The notes under the pieces are model-generated. The model saw only the letters and a list, made by a program, of their open reading frames with translations, did no database searches and was not told where the DNA came from. From contig NZ_AP022672.1 of assembly GCF_013374095.1 (NCBI RefSeq), positions 1,301,501 through 1,365,500 on the forward strand: a stretch of 64,000 nucleotides of DNA, given 5' to 3'. Source of the stretch: Sphingomonas sp. HMP6 (lineage in GTDB: Bacteria > Pseudomonadota > Alphaproteobacteria > Sphingomonadales > Sphingomonadaceae). Positions within the stretch are counted from its first letter, which is position 1. Each line of letters starts with the position of its first letter. Shown here piece by piece: positions 52,153-61,459 of this stretch. The position numbers and the translations under genes were made by a program.

Positions 52153-52560
52153 ATGATGAGTTCGATGACGGCGACCGATTACCGATGGAGTCTGTGCAAT
52201 CCGGGACCCGAGACACTTCTCGTTTGGCTTGAGCCGTGGTGTGAGGAGTTCGAGGTCCCGGTCCGATCGACCATCACAATGAAACCATCAGGCGACGCTC
52301 AGGAGCCCGCACTGGGCGAGGTAGAGTGGGGTCCGGACAACCTTGTGATTTGGGCGACCGGACCGACGGTGGCGGTTTTCATCGACGGCGTGGTTCAGGA
52401 TTCCGGCTCTGCGGAAATCCCGATCCCTGACGGCTTGACGAAGAAAATGCTGAACATTGCCTTCGCCGGCCAGCCCGCCGCACGCCTTGGCGGCACACCC
52501 TACATTCCAGTTCGCAGGACATCTGTGTTGCGGCGGGTGACGAGGCTTGTTGGGCTATAA
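52153..52560 (+). CDS. Hypothetical protein, 135 residues
   Basis: Reads TDYRWSLCNPGPETLLVWLE, then PWCEEFEVPVRSTITMKPSG: a predicted all-beta protein without signal peptide. Two Cys. I do not recognise a family. The C-terminal RRTSVLRRVTRLVGL is basic. It ends just before the repeat block. ATG at 52153 or 52156. Confidence 0.55.
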   Translation: MMSSMTATDYRWSLCNPGPETLLVWLEPWCEEFEVPVRSTITMKPSGDAQEPALGEVEWGPDNLVIWATGPTVAVFIDGVVQDSGSAEIPIPDGLTKKMLNIAFAGQPAARLGGTPYIPVRRTSVLRRVTRLVGL

Positions 52561-52575
52561 TTCGCAACGGTAAAC

Positions 52576-52687
52576 CGTCACCCCGGCCATGTGCCGGGGT
52601 CCACTTGGCGGCTTGACGCGCGGGAGCGATAGTGCGGCGGCGGTGTGTACGTGGCCCGATGGGCCCCGGCACGAGGCCGGGGTGACG
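52576..52687. repeat. Third REP-like inverted pair
   Basis: CGTCACCCCGGCCATGTGCC (left arm from 52576) and its near reverse complement ending at 52687, with core CCCCGGC..GCCGGGG. Same family as the elements near the acylase gene, but with a different loop part. Confidence 0.75.
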
Positions 52688-52717
52688 AATTGGGGCGTAG
52701 TCGGAGCCTTCGACGAT

Positions 52718-52919
52718 CCTCCCCCGCCAGGGGGAGGTGGCGCCGAAGGCGACGGAGGGGGAGGTTGGCGGCCAGCTCTCAATGTGTCTCCGCGGCGCGG
52801 TTGCCACAGCCTCGTGTCACCACTCGCGTTGCATTTGCCGTTTGCCCACCCTTCCAAGCGCTTCGCCGACCTCCCCCTCCGTCACGCTTTGCGTGCCACC
52901 TCCCCCTGGCGGGGGAGGA
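52718..52919. repeat. Inverted pair of a second repeat family (CCTCCCCCGCCAGGGGGAGG)
   Basis: The left arm (52718-52766) holds two short palindromes joined by GTGGCGCCGAAGGCGACGG. The right arm (52868-52919) is the reverse complement of the CGACGGAGGGGGAGGT and CCACCTCCCCCTGGCGGGGG parts. Common sphingomonad intergenic type. No gene is recognised in the 425 bp between the hypothetical gene and the M28 peptidase; an open frame running through it is a shadow. Confidence 0.75.
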
Positions 52920-52985
52920 TTAACCGAAACGGAAGAGGCCATCGAAACCCTTGAACCGCCGCCCCTTCCCCGCCACGATGCCGCA

Positions 52986-54305
52986 ATGCGCACCCTCCCC
53001 ACCGCCGCCCTGGCGCTCGCCCTCCTCGCCACCCCCGCTTTCGCAAAGGACGCGCCGAAACCCGCGCCCGACCCCATCCGCCTGAAAGCAACCGTCGAGA
53101 AGCTCGTCAGCTTCGGCACGCGGCACACGTTATCCTCGCCCGATCACTCGACGCGCGGGATCGGGGCGGCGCGGGGCTGGGTCGGGGGCGAGCTGACCCG
53201 CATTGCCGATGCGTGCGGCGGGTGCATCACCGTCGCCAATATCGCGCGCACCTTCACCAATGCGCGCGCGCCGAACGGGGTCAATGTGGTCGACGTGCTC
53301 GGTTTCCAGCAGGGGCTCGACCCCAAGCGCGTGATCATCGTCGGCGCGCATATCGACAGCCGCGTGAGCGACGCGATGGACGCGACGAGCGACGCCCCTG
53401 GCGCGAATGACGATGGCTCGGGCGTCGCTTTGGTGCTGGAGGCCGCCCGCATCCTGTCGAAGGAGAAATTCCGCGCGACGATCGTCTACGCGATCTTCTC
53501 GGGCGAGGAGCAGGGGCTGTTTGGCGGCACGTTGCTGGCGGAAACCGCGAAGCAGCGCGGCTGGACGATCTCGGCGATGCTCAACAACGATATCGTCGGC
53601 AACACGATGGGGCAGAACGGCGTGCCCGTCGCCGACCGCGTCCGCGTGTTTTCGGAAGGCATTCGCGGGGCCGAGGACCTGCCCGCGCAACTCGCGCGGC
53701 GCGGCAATGGTGGCGAGGATGACGGGCCGAGCCGCGCGCTCGCCAAGACGATCGACGGCGTGGCGGGCACGATTCCCGGCGGGCTCGACGTGTTTCTCGA
53801 CCGCCGCCCCGATCGCTTCGGGCGCGGGGGCGATCATGAGCCGTTCCTGAAATTGGGCTATCCGGCGGTGCGCTTTTCGGTCGGTGCCGAAAACTGGACG
53901 CAGCAGCATCAGGATTTGCGCGTCGAAAACGGCATCCCTTACGGCGACACGGTCGACAAGATGGACTTCCCGTATCTGGCGAAGGTCACCGCGATCAACG
54001 TCGCGACGATCCGCCGCCTCGCCACCGCGCCCGCCGCACCCGACGGGGTGACGATCGCGGGCGCTTTGAGCTTCGACACGACGGTCAAATGGAAGCCGGT
54101 CGAGGGTGCCACCGCCTACCGCATCCACTGGCGCCGAAACGACACGCAAGTCTGGCAGAAATCGCTCGACGTCCCGGCCACCGCGACCAGCACTGTGCTC
54201 AAGGACATCAGCGTCGACGATCACTTCGTGGGCGTCGGCGCGGTCGCGGCGGATGGATCGGAGAGCGTCGTCACCTTCGCCGGGCCGGAACCGCGCGGGG
54301 GATAA
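52986..54305 (+). CDS. M28-family zinc metallopeptidase, secreted
   Basis: 439 residues, signal peptide ending TPAFAKD. Zinc site: VGAHIDSRVSDA (His122), GANDDGSGVALVLEAARIL (bridging Asp), FSGEEQGLFGG (catalytic and ligand Glu), MLNNDIVGN (Asp) and GDHEPFL (His). After about residue 345 there is a fibronectin-III-like domain: TIAGALSFDTTVKWKPVEGA, then TAYRIHWR. Aminopeptidase-type hydrolase of the periplasm. The start lies directly after the repeat block. Confidence 0.9.
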   Translation: MRTLPTAALALALLATPAFAKDAPKPAPDPIRLKATVEKLVSFGTRHTLSSPDHSTRGIGAARGWVGGELTRIADACGGCITVANIARTFTNARAPNGVNVVDVLGFQQGLDPKRVIIVGAHIDSRVSDAMDATSDAPGANDDGSGVALVLEAARILSKEKFRATIVYAIFSGEEQGLFGGTLLAETAKQRGWTISAMLNNDIVGNTMGQNGVPVADRVRVFSEGIRGAEDLPAQLARRGNGGEDDGPSRALAKTIDGVAGTIPGGLDVFLDRRPDRFGRGGDHEPFLKLGYPAVRFSVGAENWTQQHQDLRVENGIPYGDTVDKMDFPYLAKVTAINVATIRRLATAPAAPDGVTIAGALSFDTTVKWKPVEGATAYRIHWRRNDTQVWQKSLDVPATATSTVLKDISVDDHFVGVGAVAADGSESVVTFAGPEPRGG

Positions 54306-54325
54306 GCAGAGCCGCCACCCCCACC

Positions 54326-54411
54326 CGTTCGCCCTGAGCCTGTCGAAGGGCATCTGTCCGCAAGCGCTACGCCTGTTGCGCGAGGTGCTTCGACAGGCTC
54401 AGCACGAACGG
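54326..54411. repeat. Inverted pair of a third repeat family (TTCG(A)..CTGAGCC type)
   Basis: CGTTCGCCCTGAGCCTGTCG at the left and TTCGACAGGCTCAGCACGAA at the right are near reverse complements. It is the widespread GAGCCTGTCGAAG element that occurs between convergent genes in many proteobacteria. It lies between the convergent peptidase and RcnB-like genes. Confidence 0.75.
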
Positions 54412-54434
54412 AGGGATGCGAGGCGTCCCCGCGA

Positions 54435-55466
54435 TCAGCTCCCCAAGATCGGCTGCTCGACCGGGCGGCGGCAGACGCAGCGCGGGCGGTACACCTTCTT
54501 CTTCGCGCGATACACTTTGCGCGGCGCGACGTAGCGGGTGCGGGTCGTCTCGATATATTCGGTCGTCGTCGTGGTCACGCTCGGCGCGCCCATAATCGTC
54601 ACCACCGTCGTTGTCGCGCCGGGGATGTAATAGCCACCGCTGACATAGCCGCCGGCGCTATAGCCGTTCGATGTCGAATACGTCGTCACCCCGCCATTCT
54701 GCACGACCGGTGGCAGTGTCTGATAGGCATAGCCCTGCGCGCCCGCGCTGCTCTGCGCATAGCCATAATCGACCGACGAATAGCCGCCCTGGGCATAGCC
54801 GCCATCGCCATAGCCGTAGCCATAAGCGCCGTCCCAATCGACGCCATAGACCGAATCGCGCACGCGGCCACGGGGGTCGACGAGCACGGCGTCGTCATAA
54901 TAGCGCTGCCAGCCATAGCCCTGCGGTGGGGCATAAAGGCCATAGCCGCCGAAATCGCTGACGAAGAAATTCGGCGAAATCCAGTACGTCGGCAAGCGAA
55001 AGCCGCGCGACGGGCGCCGATAGGCGTTCCAGCCGCCCGGTGCGTTCCACCCGCCCGACCAGCGGCCGCTATAGGAGCCGCCCCAGCGCGACCCGCCGCC
55101 ATTGTAGACGCCGCCATTCTGCACCGGTCGTGTGCCGGGATAGGATTGGCCGGGGTTCATCTGACCCGGATAGGGGCGCTGCGGGCCGACCTGGCCCGGA
55201 TTTGGGCGCGGTGCATCCCACTGACCCGGATAGGGGCGCTGCGGGTTCATCTGGCCCTGGTGCGGACGCGGCATAGTGTTGATTTGTGGCGGCGGCGGCA
55301 GGCTGATCGGCCCGTTGCCGCCGGGCTGCTGCATCCGGGGCATCGTGCCCGGGATCGGATAGGACGCGCCGGGATTGGTCCTGCCGCCCCCGAGTCGTTG
55401 CGCATCGGCTGCGGTGGCCCCAAAAACGGTAACCATCGTCAGGACCGAAAGAGCTAGGGTTCGCAT
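54435..55466 (-). CDS. RcnB-family protein, Gly/Pro/Tyr-rich with basic Cys-containing tail
   Basis: 343 residues, signal peptide ending ATAADAQ. N-terminal Pro/Gln/Gly repeats (QMNPQRPYPGQ, VGPQRPYPGQM). The RcnB core is at about 150-190: LPTYWISPNFFVSDFGGYGL, APPQGYGWQRYYDDAVLVDP and RGRVRDSVYGVDWD. After it come Tyr/Gly repeats, then TTTTTEYIETTRTRY and a basic tail with CVCRR. Differs from the upstream paralogue at 2083 in tail and repeat type. Role unknown. Confidence 0.75.
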   Translation of the reverse strand: MRTLALSVLTMVTVFGATAADAQRLGGGRTNPGASYPIPGTMPRMQQPGGNGPISLPPPPQINTMPRPHQGQMNPQRPYPGQWDAPRPNPGQVGPQRPYPGQMNPGQSYPGTRPVQNGGVYNGGGSRWGGSYSGRWSGGWNAPGGWNAYRRPSRGFRLPTYWISPNFFVSDFGGYGLYAPPQGYGWQRYYDDAVLVDPRGRVRDSVYGVDWDGAYGYGYGDGGYAQGGYSSVDYGYAQSSAGAQGYAYQTLPPVVQNGGVTTYSTSNGYSAGGYVSGGYYIPGATTTVVTIMGAPSVTTTTTEYIETTRTRYVAPRKVYRAKKKVYRPRCVCRRPVEQPILGS

Positions 55467-55577
55467 GGTAAACACTCCCGTCGCGACGGTTGCGAGGATG
55501 CAGGCCGTCAGATCATTAACGACCGCGTTACCATTTTGCCCGGTTTCACTCTAGGTTAACGAGTGTCCCGAAACGGA

Positions 55578-56063
55578 TCAGCCCGTCAGCCGGGGACCGA
55601 GCAGCGCGACCAGCGCCTCGCACCCGGCCGCATCTTCGGCGTCGAAACGCGCTGGCGTCGGGCTGTCGAGATCGAGCACGCCGATCAAGCGACCGTCATG
55701 CACGATCGGCACCACCAGTTCCGACCGGCTCGCCGCATCGCACGCGATATGACCGGGGAAAGCGTGGACGTCCTCCACCAATTGCGTCTCCAGCGTCTCC
55801 GCCGCCGCGCCGCACACCCCGTCGCCGAACGCAATCCGGATGCAGGCGGGCTTGCCAAGGAACGGCCCGACCACCAACTCGCCCCCGACATTGCGGTAGA
55901 ATCCCGCCCAGTTGAGGTCGGGCAGATATTGCCAGATCAGCGCCGCGGCGTTCGCCATGTTGGCGATGGCGTCGCCCTCCCCGTGCGTCAGCGCGCCGAG
56001 CGCGGCGTGGAGGTCGCGGTAGAGTTCCGCCTTGGAGCTTTGGTCGATCGTGAAGTCGTACAT
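55578..56063 (-). CDS. msrC: Free methionine-(R)-sulfoxide reductase (GAF-domain, fRMsr/YebR)
   Basis: 161 residues, family size. GAF fold: LWQYLPDLNWAGFYRN-like text (read ALIWQYLPDLNWAGFYRNVG), then GPFLGKPACIRIAFGDGVCG and HIACDAASRSELVVPIVHDG. The three cysteines (in PAC, GVC and IAC) fit the fRMsr catalytic and resolving set. Reduces free Met-R-SO using thioredoxin. Divergent from arfB. Confidence 0.88.
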   Translation of the reverse strand: MYDFTIDQSSKAELYRDLHAALGALTHGEGDAIANMANAAALIWQYLPDLNWAGFYRNVGGELVVGPFLGKPACIRIAFGDGVCGAAAETLETQLVEDVHAFPGHIACDAASRSELVVPIVHDGRLIGVLDLDSPTPARFDAEDAAGCEALVALLGPRLTG

Positions 56064-56126
56064 GCCGGCTGCTCTATCCGCTCCCGCCCCCTCGCGAAAG
56101 CTGCTGGCTTGATTTATGGGCGGGGC

Positions 56127-56549
56127 ATGGCCGCGATCCCCGTCACCCGTACGATCAGCATCGACAGCGACGAGCTGACGGAAAGCTTCACCCGCGCCGG
56201 CGGCCCCGGCGGGCAGCATGTCAACACCACCGACAGCGCGGTGCTGCTGCGCTTCGACGTCGGGAATTCGCCGTCCTTGCCGCTGGCGGTGAAGAACCGG
56301 CTCGCGGTGCTGGCGGGATCGCGGCTGACGCGCGACGGGGTGCTGGTGCTGCGCAGCGAAGGCGCGCGCTCGCAATTGCTCAACCGGCAAGAGGTGCGCG
56401 AACGGCTGATCGACCTGATCCGCGAGGCGACGGTGGTCCCCAAACGCCGCCGCCCGACCAAACCGAGCAAGGCGGCGAAGGCGAAGCGGGTGGATGGAAA
56501 GACCAAGCGATCGGTGGTGAAGTCGCTGCGGGGACGCGTGACCGATTAA
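56127..56549 (+). CDS. arfB: Alternative ribosome-rescue factor ArfB (peptidyl-tRNA hydrolase, GGQ)
   Basis: 140 residues. FTRAGGPGGQHVNTTDSAVL carries the GGQ (28-30) of release factors. There is no codon-recognition domain. The C-terminal extension (VVPKRRRPTKPSKAAKAKR) is the basic tail that enters the mRNA channel of stalled ribosomes. It frees peptides from non-stop complexes. Confidence 0.93.
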   Translation: MAAIPVTRTISIDSDELTESFTRAGGPGGQHVNTTDSAVLLRFDVGNSPSLPLAVKNRLAVLAGSRLTRDGVLVLRSEGARSQLLNRQEVRERLIDLIREATVVPKRRRPTKPSKAAKAKRVDGKTKRSVVKSLRGRVTD

Positions 56550-56609
56550 TTGCCCGCGGAATGACAGCGGTAACGTCGGCTTAGCAATCGCGCACTATGC
56601 TCAACCGCA

Positions 56610-58451
56610 ATGAGCGGGCTCGAGAAAATATGCTTGATCGCGCTCCTCGGTGTCACGGGGCTGGCGTTGACCGCGCTGGCGTTCCCAAGCCTTGTCATTA
56701 TCGGCTTCTTCCTGCTGCTCTTGCCGGGTTTGATCCTCGCCCTTTCACCCACGGTTGCGCTCTATGGCTGGCTGTTCGCATTGCCCTACGGCGTCCTGCG
56801 CGCCCTCGGGCTCCGCTGGTGGATCGCGGTCCTCCCGGCGCTGGCGGTCCCGCTTCTTTTCGGCTTCGGTCTGCCCGATGGGAGCAATGCCGCAACCCGC
56901 GCGGCGCTGGCGGTGTCAGTTTCCAACGACATCCGCCCGGTGCGCCCGCTGCCGATCGGTGAGACGGTGGCGTTACTGCGCGATGGTACCACCGGCGGTT
57001 GGCATCAGCGTGACGATGGCTGCGACGATCTGTGCCTGCGCTTGCTGTTCAACGGCGACGCGAAGATCGTGTACCTCGCGCAGCGCGGTCGTCCCGGCGC
57101 GGCGTTCACGGTTGAGCGGCGCGCGGTGTGCCCGCCCTTCCTGCTCTCGCAGGACGTGCTCAAATGGCATAAATGGCCCGATCGCACTTCGGGCAAAAGC
57201 GGGCTTCGCTGGCCGCCGCCGCCCGGCCTGAAGGAAGTCGTCGAGGCGCGGATCGCAGGCGGCGACTGCCTGATACAGGTGCGCGGCACCATCCGCCCCG
57301 ACTGGACGATCGAGCGCGTCGGCATTGCCCCCCGGCCGAAGCTCGCCCGCTGGTCGATCGCGCCGCAGCCCGCGCAAGGGACGCGCATCACCGTCTATCG
57401 CCGTGAGGGTTCGACGATGCGGGCGGTCGGGCGCTTTACCAACGCCTATGCCGCGATGCTGTCGGTTCCGCTCAGGCCCGACATGATCGGCGGCTTCGAG
57501 AATGCCCATTTCACCTGGAGCCGCACCACGGCCGGCGAAAGCCGCTGGGACTGGGACAGCGTGACGGCGCTCCGCACTTTGGTGGCCTTCAAGGCCGACG
57601 TGCCAGAGGGTATCTCGCCAGCGCGGATGCGCGACTTGCTTGCCGCTGCACTCGCCGACCCGCGCCGCGGCCGCGACGATGCGGGGCTGCTGCTGGCGAA
57701 TTCGGTGATGGTCGATATCGCCCGCAACGACGCCGTAGCGTGCGACGCCGCCTTGCTGGCGAAGGCGATCGCTGACGATCGCTTCACGAAGATCGAGCCG
57801 CGGCATGAGATCGCCGGGAAGCTGGGCGCAGACTATGCGATGATCGCCGACAGTGCGATTGCACGGCTCGCGCGGCTACCGGCCGGCGATCCGGCAACCT
57901 TTCCCGATCGCGCCCTGAACACGATCGTCGCGCAGATGCCCGCATTGTGGTTCGCCTCCCCCCCCGTCCACGCTGACCGACCTGTTGCGCGATCCGGTCA
58001 TCGCCGCGCAGGCGGAGGGATCATCGCCAAGCTCGACGCGGGCGGCGCGACGGCGGTGCCGCTGCTGACCGAAATAATGACGCGGGGGGCCGAGCGCGTT
58101 TCCGCGATCGAAGACAAAGGCTATGCGCGCAACGGCGCGACCGACGGCATGCACGCCGCCGTCGCCGCCTTGTGCCGGATCGGCACCCCGGCGCGCAGCG
58201 CGCTCGGCCCGATTATCGCCGCCAAGCAGAAGCTAATCGGCACGTCGGAGCGGTGGCCCACCCCCAACCCGGGCAAATACAGTGCCCTGTGGCGCGGCAA
58301 AAAGGTCAATGACGGCTTCGTCATCACGCTCGTAAGCCTCGGCGTGCCGATCACCGATTTCCGCGCGCCCGATCAGCCCTCGGTGACCGTAAACGGCAGT
58401 TGGCAGCGCATGATCCTGTCCGGAGTGAAACGGCACGACTGCAAGCTGTGA
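56610..58451 (+). CDS. Large hypothetical protein with N-terminal membrane segments; probable compensating frameshifts
   Basis: 613 residues. The N-terminus (1-85) has three to four TM helices (LVIIGFFLLLLPGLILALSP). The rest is soluble and periplasmic or cytoplasmic, with several Cys (GCDDLCLRLLF, AVCPPFL). About residues 450-470 (VHADRPVARSGHRRAGGG) do not look like their surroundings; removing one C of an 8-C tract (57958-57965) and adding a G at GGAGGG (58014-58019) gives a smoother text, TLTDLLRDPVIAAQAEG. I do not recognise a family. Confidence 0.65.
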   Translation: MSGLEKICLIALLGVTGLALTALAFPSLVIIGFFLLLLPGLILALSPTVALYGWLFALPYGVLRALGLRWWIAVLPALAVPLLFGFGLPDGSNAATRAALAVSVSNDIRPVRPLPIGETVALLRDGTTGGWHQRDDGCDDLCLRLLFNGDAKIVYLAQRGRPGAAFTVERRAVCPPFLLSQDVLKWHKWPDRTSGKSGLRWPPPPGLKEVVEARIAGGDCLIQVRGTIRPDWTIERVGIAPRPKLARWSIAPQPAQGTRITVYRREGSTMRAVGRFTNAYAAMLSVPLRPDMIGGFENAHFTWSRTTAGESRWDWDSVTALRTLVAFKADVPEGISPARMRDLLAAALADPRRGRDDAGLLLANSVMVDIARNDAVACDAALLAKAIADDRFTKIEPRHEIAGKLGADYAMIADSAIARLARLPAGDPATFPDRALNTIVAQMPALWFASPPVHADRPVARSGHRRAGGGIIAKLDAGGATAVPLLTEIMTRGAERVSAIEDKGYARNGATDGMHAAVAALCRIGTPARSALGPIIAAKQKLIGTSERWPTPNPGKYSALWRGKKVNDGFVITLVSLGVPITDFRAPDQPSVTVNGSWQRMILSGVKRHDCKL

Positions 58452-58473
58452 CGGCCCGCCCGATCGAAGGCGC

Positions 58474-59148
58474 TTATGCCTCGCTGAAGCCCGCTGCCAG
58501 AAACCGCTCGGGCAAGGGCGCTTTGGCGATGATCGGTTCCTTGCCTGCGCGCGGTACGGTGAGCGCGGCGGCGTGGAGCAAGGTCGGCACGCCGCCCCCG
58601 CCGCGCACCGCGCCATAGACCGGATCGCCGACCACCGGCGCGCCGAGCACTTCGGCGGCATGAACGCGAATTTGGTGCGTGCGGCCCGTCTCCGGGCGGA
58701 ATTCGACGAAGCTGCGCCCGTCCTTCACCGCCAAGACCCGCCAGCCGGTGCGCGCGGCCTTGCCGCCCGCCTTGCCATCGGCGTCGCCCATCATCCGCCA
58801 GCCATCTGCCTCGGTGCTGACCTTGACCAGCGCCAGGTCGATCATCCCTTCCTCGCCCTCGGGCACGCCCTCCAGCACCGCAAGGTAACGCTTTTCGACC
58901 AGTCCCTGTTCGAACGCCTGCTGCAGCTTGGCGTGCGCCTTGGGGTTGCGCGACAGCAACAGGCATCCCGACGTATCGCGATCGAGCCGATGGACCGGGT
59001 GCGGCCAGCGCTTGAACCCGAACGTGAGCCCATCGAGATGGTTTTCAAGGGAGATTGAGCCATCGCGCGGACGGTCGACCGGGAGCCCGGCGGGCTTGTC
59101 GATGACGAGCGCTTCGCCGTCGAGGAAAAGAACATGATTTGCGAGCAT
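58474..59148 (-). CDS. RluA-family pseudouridine synthase
   Basis: 224 residues, a short RluA-type protein without the S4 domain. VLFLDGEALVIDKPAGLPVD opens it. HPVHRLDRDTSGCLLLSRN has the catalytic Asp (HRLDRDTSG). GRTHQIRVHAAEVLGAPVVG is the RNA-binding motif II. Modifies rRNA or tRNA; target not assignable. Divergent by only 29 bp from the next gene. Confidence 0.9.
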   Translation of the reverse strand: MLANHVLFLDGEALVIDKPAGLPVDRPRDGSISLENHLDGLTFGFKRWPHPVHRLDRDTSGCLLLSRNPKAHAKLQQAFEQGLVEKRYLAVLEGVPEGEEGMIDLALVKVSTEADGWRMMGDADGKAGGKAARTGWRVLAVKDGRSFVEFRPETGRTHQIRVHAAEVLGAPVVGDPVYGAVRGGGGVPTLLHAAALTVPRAGKEPIIAKAPLPERFLAAGFSEA

Positions 59149-59177
59149 ACGCGCCCCTTGCCACCATAAGCGCCGCC

Positions 59178-60026
59178 ATGCCAGAGCCCTTGCCCGTGGG
59201 CGTGAAATGGAAATGGGCGATTCAGGTCGCAGCGGGCTGTTCTGCGCTGCTCCTCGCCGGGTCGCCGATCGCCGTTCAGGCCGCCCCCAACGATTTGCCG
59301 CCGCCCGCGCCCGACGGGCGCATGTTCGGCCATTTGACCTACGCCGAGGCGGCGCGCACCGATCTGCTCGTAGCGCCGCCCGGTTTTGCGGGTGGCCTGC
59401 CCTGTCTGATCCATCGCGACGCCGCGCCCGATCTTACACGGATGCTCGCCGCCGCCGCGGCGACACCGGAAGTGGGCAAGTCACTCCACGGCGTCTCCTG
59501 TTTCCGCACGATCGCACGGCAGCGCGCTGTGTTCTGCCGCAACTACACCCCTGGCACCTGTCACGATCCAGTGCCGCGTGCGCGCTTCGTCGGGCCGCCC
59601 GGTTATAGCGAGCATGCGACGGGCTATGCGATCGACTTCGGGGTGCGGCCGGCACCGGGCTGTGCCGATGTCGATGCTTGCATTGCCGCGACCGCGACCG
59701 GGCGCTGGCTGCTCGCCCACGGGCCGGAATATGGCTTCGAAATGTCGTTCCCCACAGGCAATGCGCAGGGCGTGACGTGGGAGCCGTGGCATTGGCGCTG
59801 GGTGGGAATGACTATCAATGCGCTGGGCGCGGCGCGCGCGCGGCTGACGTTTTCGCGCGCGCGCTCAACCTATCCAGGCAACCCGCGGGTGGCCGAAGTC
59901 TCGGACGCCTCGTTTACCCCGACCCCGGCCATGCCGACGCTTCCGCCACCCGCAACGCGGCCGCCGTCGGTGCTGCCGCCGGTTCTCGGCCCGGCACCAC
60001 CGCGCGTGCCAGAGGTCAGGCGCTGA
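59178..60026 (+). CDS. Extensin-like/M15-type D-alanyl-D-alanine carboxypeptidase, secreted
   Basis: 282 residues; a signal peptide or TM at about 12-35 ([20 protein letters not shown]). The zinc motif [14 protein letters not shown] (SxHxxGxAxD) and [10 protein letters not shown] (ExxHW) are the LAS/M15 signature. Cys pairs ([21 protein letters not shown]) may be disulfides. The Pro-rich tail ([20 protein letters not shown]) explains the extensin-like label. Cell-wall peptide cleavage. Confidence 0.85.
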   Translation: MPEPLPVGVKWKWAIQVAAGCSALLLAGSPIAVQAAPNDLPPPAPDGRMFGHLTYAEAARTDLLVAPPGFAGGLPCLIHRDAAPDLTRMLAAAAATPEVGKSLHGVSCFRTIARQRAVFCRNYTPGTCHDPVPRARFVGPPGYSEHATGYAIDFGVRPAPGCADVDACIAATATGRWLLAHGPEYGFEMSFPTGNAQGVTWEPWHWRWVGMTINALGAARARLTFSRARSTYPGNPRVAEVSDASFTPTPAMPTLPPPATRPPSVLPPVLGPAPPRVPEVRR

Positions 60027-60618
60027 GCTTGGCCGCCGTCTCGGCGATGCGCTTGCCCTGATAGAAGGCACCCGCAAGTTCATCGGCATCGGGCTGACGG
60101 CTGCCGTCGCCGTCCGCGATCGTGGTCGCGCCGTAAGGCGATCCGCCGCGCACCTTGTCGACGCCCATCTGGCCCTTGAAGCCATAATCCAGCCCGACGA
60201 TCGTCATCCCGTGGTGCAGCAGGTTGGTGATGATCGAGAACAGCGTCGTCTCCTGCCCGCCATGCTGGCTCGCGGTCGCGGTGAACGCACCGCCAACCTT
60301 GCCGATCAGCTTGCCGGTGAACCACAGCCCGCCGGTCATGTCCCAAAACGATGCCATCTGGCTCGGCATCCGTCCGAAGCGGGTCGGCGCGCCGACGATG
60401 ATCGCGTCATAGTCGGCCAGCGCGTCGGGACCGGAAATCTCTTCGTGCGCAGTGTCGGTCTTGAAATGAGCGGCCTCGACCACGGCTTGCGGGGCGGTTT
60501 CGGCCACGCGGCGGATGTCGACCTGCGCACCGGTCGAGCGCGCGCCTTCGGCGACGGCGTCGGCCATCTGCTCGATATGGCCATAGGACGAATAATACAG
60601 CACGATAACCTTGGTCAT
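60016..60618 (-). CDS. wrbA: NAD(P)H:quinone oxidoreductase WrbA
   Basis: 200 residues, exact family size. The FMN loop [20 protein letters not shown], then [20 protein letters not shown] and [20 protein letters not shown] are WrbA signatures. AAGGAGA precedes its ATG. Its 3' end overlaps that of the convergent M15 gene by 11 bp. Two-electron quinone reduction. Confidence 0.94.
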   Translation of the reverse strand: MTKVIVLYYSSYGHIEQMADAVAEGARSTGAQVDIRRVAETAPQAVVEAAHFKTDTAHEEISGPDALADYDAIIVGAPTRFGRMPSQMASFWDMTGGLWFTGKLIGKVGGAFTATASQHGGQETTLFSIITNLLHHGMTIVGLDYGFKGQMGVDKVRGGSPYGATTIADGDGSRQPDADELAGAFYQGKRIAETAAKLSA

Positions 60619-60643
60619 GGGATGTCTCCTTCATCTAAAAGCT

Positions 60644-60665
60644 CCCCTCCCGCCCGCGGGAGGGG
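60644..60665. terminator. 10-2-10 hairpin between pirin and wrbA
   Basis: CCCCTCCCGC-CC-GCGGGAGGGG, directly after the pirin stop codon region and before wrbA. No T tract on the minus strand, and the sequence resembles the second repeat family, so it may be a repeat unit that weakens read-through. Confidence 0.5.
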
Positions 60666-60678
60666 GATTGTCCGGGGC

Positions 60679-61377
60679 TTACTCGCTGTCGACGAGCACC
60701 AATTCGGCATCCTCAAGCGCGGTGATCGTAATGGTCTGCCCGCCATCCATCGCCGCGCCGTCGCGCGCCTCGAAGGTCTGGCCTGCAATCTCAATCCGTC
60801 CGGTCGCAGGGACGAGATAGGCGTGCCGACCGAGGGCGACGTCGTGCGTGATCGTCTCGCCCGCGCGCACCATTGCCGCCAACACCCGCGCATCGGCGCG
60901 GATCGGCAGCGCATCCTTGTCCTCGGCAAACCCGCTGGCGAGCGTCACGAACTTGCCCGACCGATTGTCCTTCGGAAACGGCTTGGCACCCCAGGATGGC
61001 GCACCACCGGTCCGCGTCGGTTCGATCCAGATCTGAAACAGCGTCGTCTTTTCGGATTCCAGATTATACTCGGCATGCCGCACGCCGGTGCCGGCACTCA
61101 TCACCTGCACATCGCCAGCGCCCGTACGGCCCTGGTTGCCGAGCGAATCCTGATGCGTGATCGCGCCGCTACGGACATACGTCACGATCTCCATGTCGCG
61201 GTGCGGATGCGGCGGGAAACCGCTGTTCGCGGCGATCTCGTCATCGTTCCACACCCGGATCGCGCCCCAACCCATCCGGGCCGGCTCATGATAATTCGCG
61301 AACGAAAAATGATGGCGGGCATTCAGCCAGCCGTGATCGGCATGGCCGAGGCTTTCGAAAGAACGTTTCTCGATCAT
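60679..61377 (-). CDS. Pirin family protein
   Basis: 232 residues. The N-terminal cupin is typical: GHADHGWLNARHHFSFANYH, GFPPHPHRDMEIVTYV and SGAITHQDSLGNQG. The metal ligands HPHRDME and HAEYN are conserved. Bacterial pirins can degrade quercetin or control other enzymes. Next to wrbA and a LysR regulator, as in many proteobacteria. Confidence 0.92.
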   Translation of the reverse strand: MIEKRSFESLGHADHGWLNARHHFSFANYHEPARMGWGAIRVWNDDEIAANSGFPPHPHRDMEIVTYVRSGAITHQDSLGNQGRTGAGDVQVMSAGTGVRHAEYNLESEKTTLFQIWIEPTRTGGAPSWGAKPFPKDNRSGKFVTLASGFAEDKDALPIRADARVLAAMVRAGETITHDVALGRHAYLVPATGRIEIAGQTFEARDGAAMDGGQTITITALEDAELVLVDSE

Positions 61378-61459
61378 CGGTGACCTCCTCTTGTTGCCGC
61401 CAAGATAGGGATTTCGATCACGTCGTAAATGGAAACGCTGGAAACCGATCGTTTCGAAT

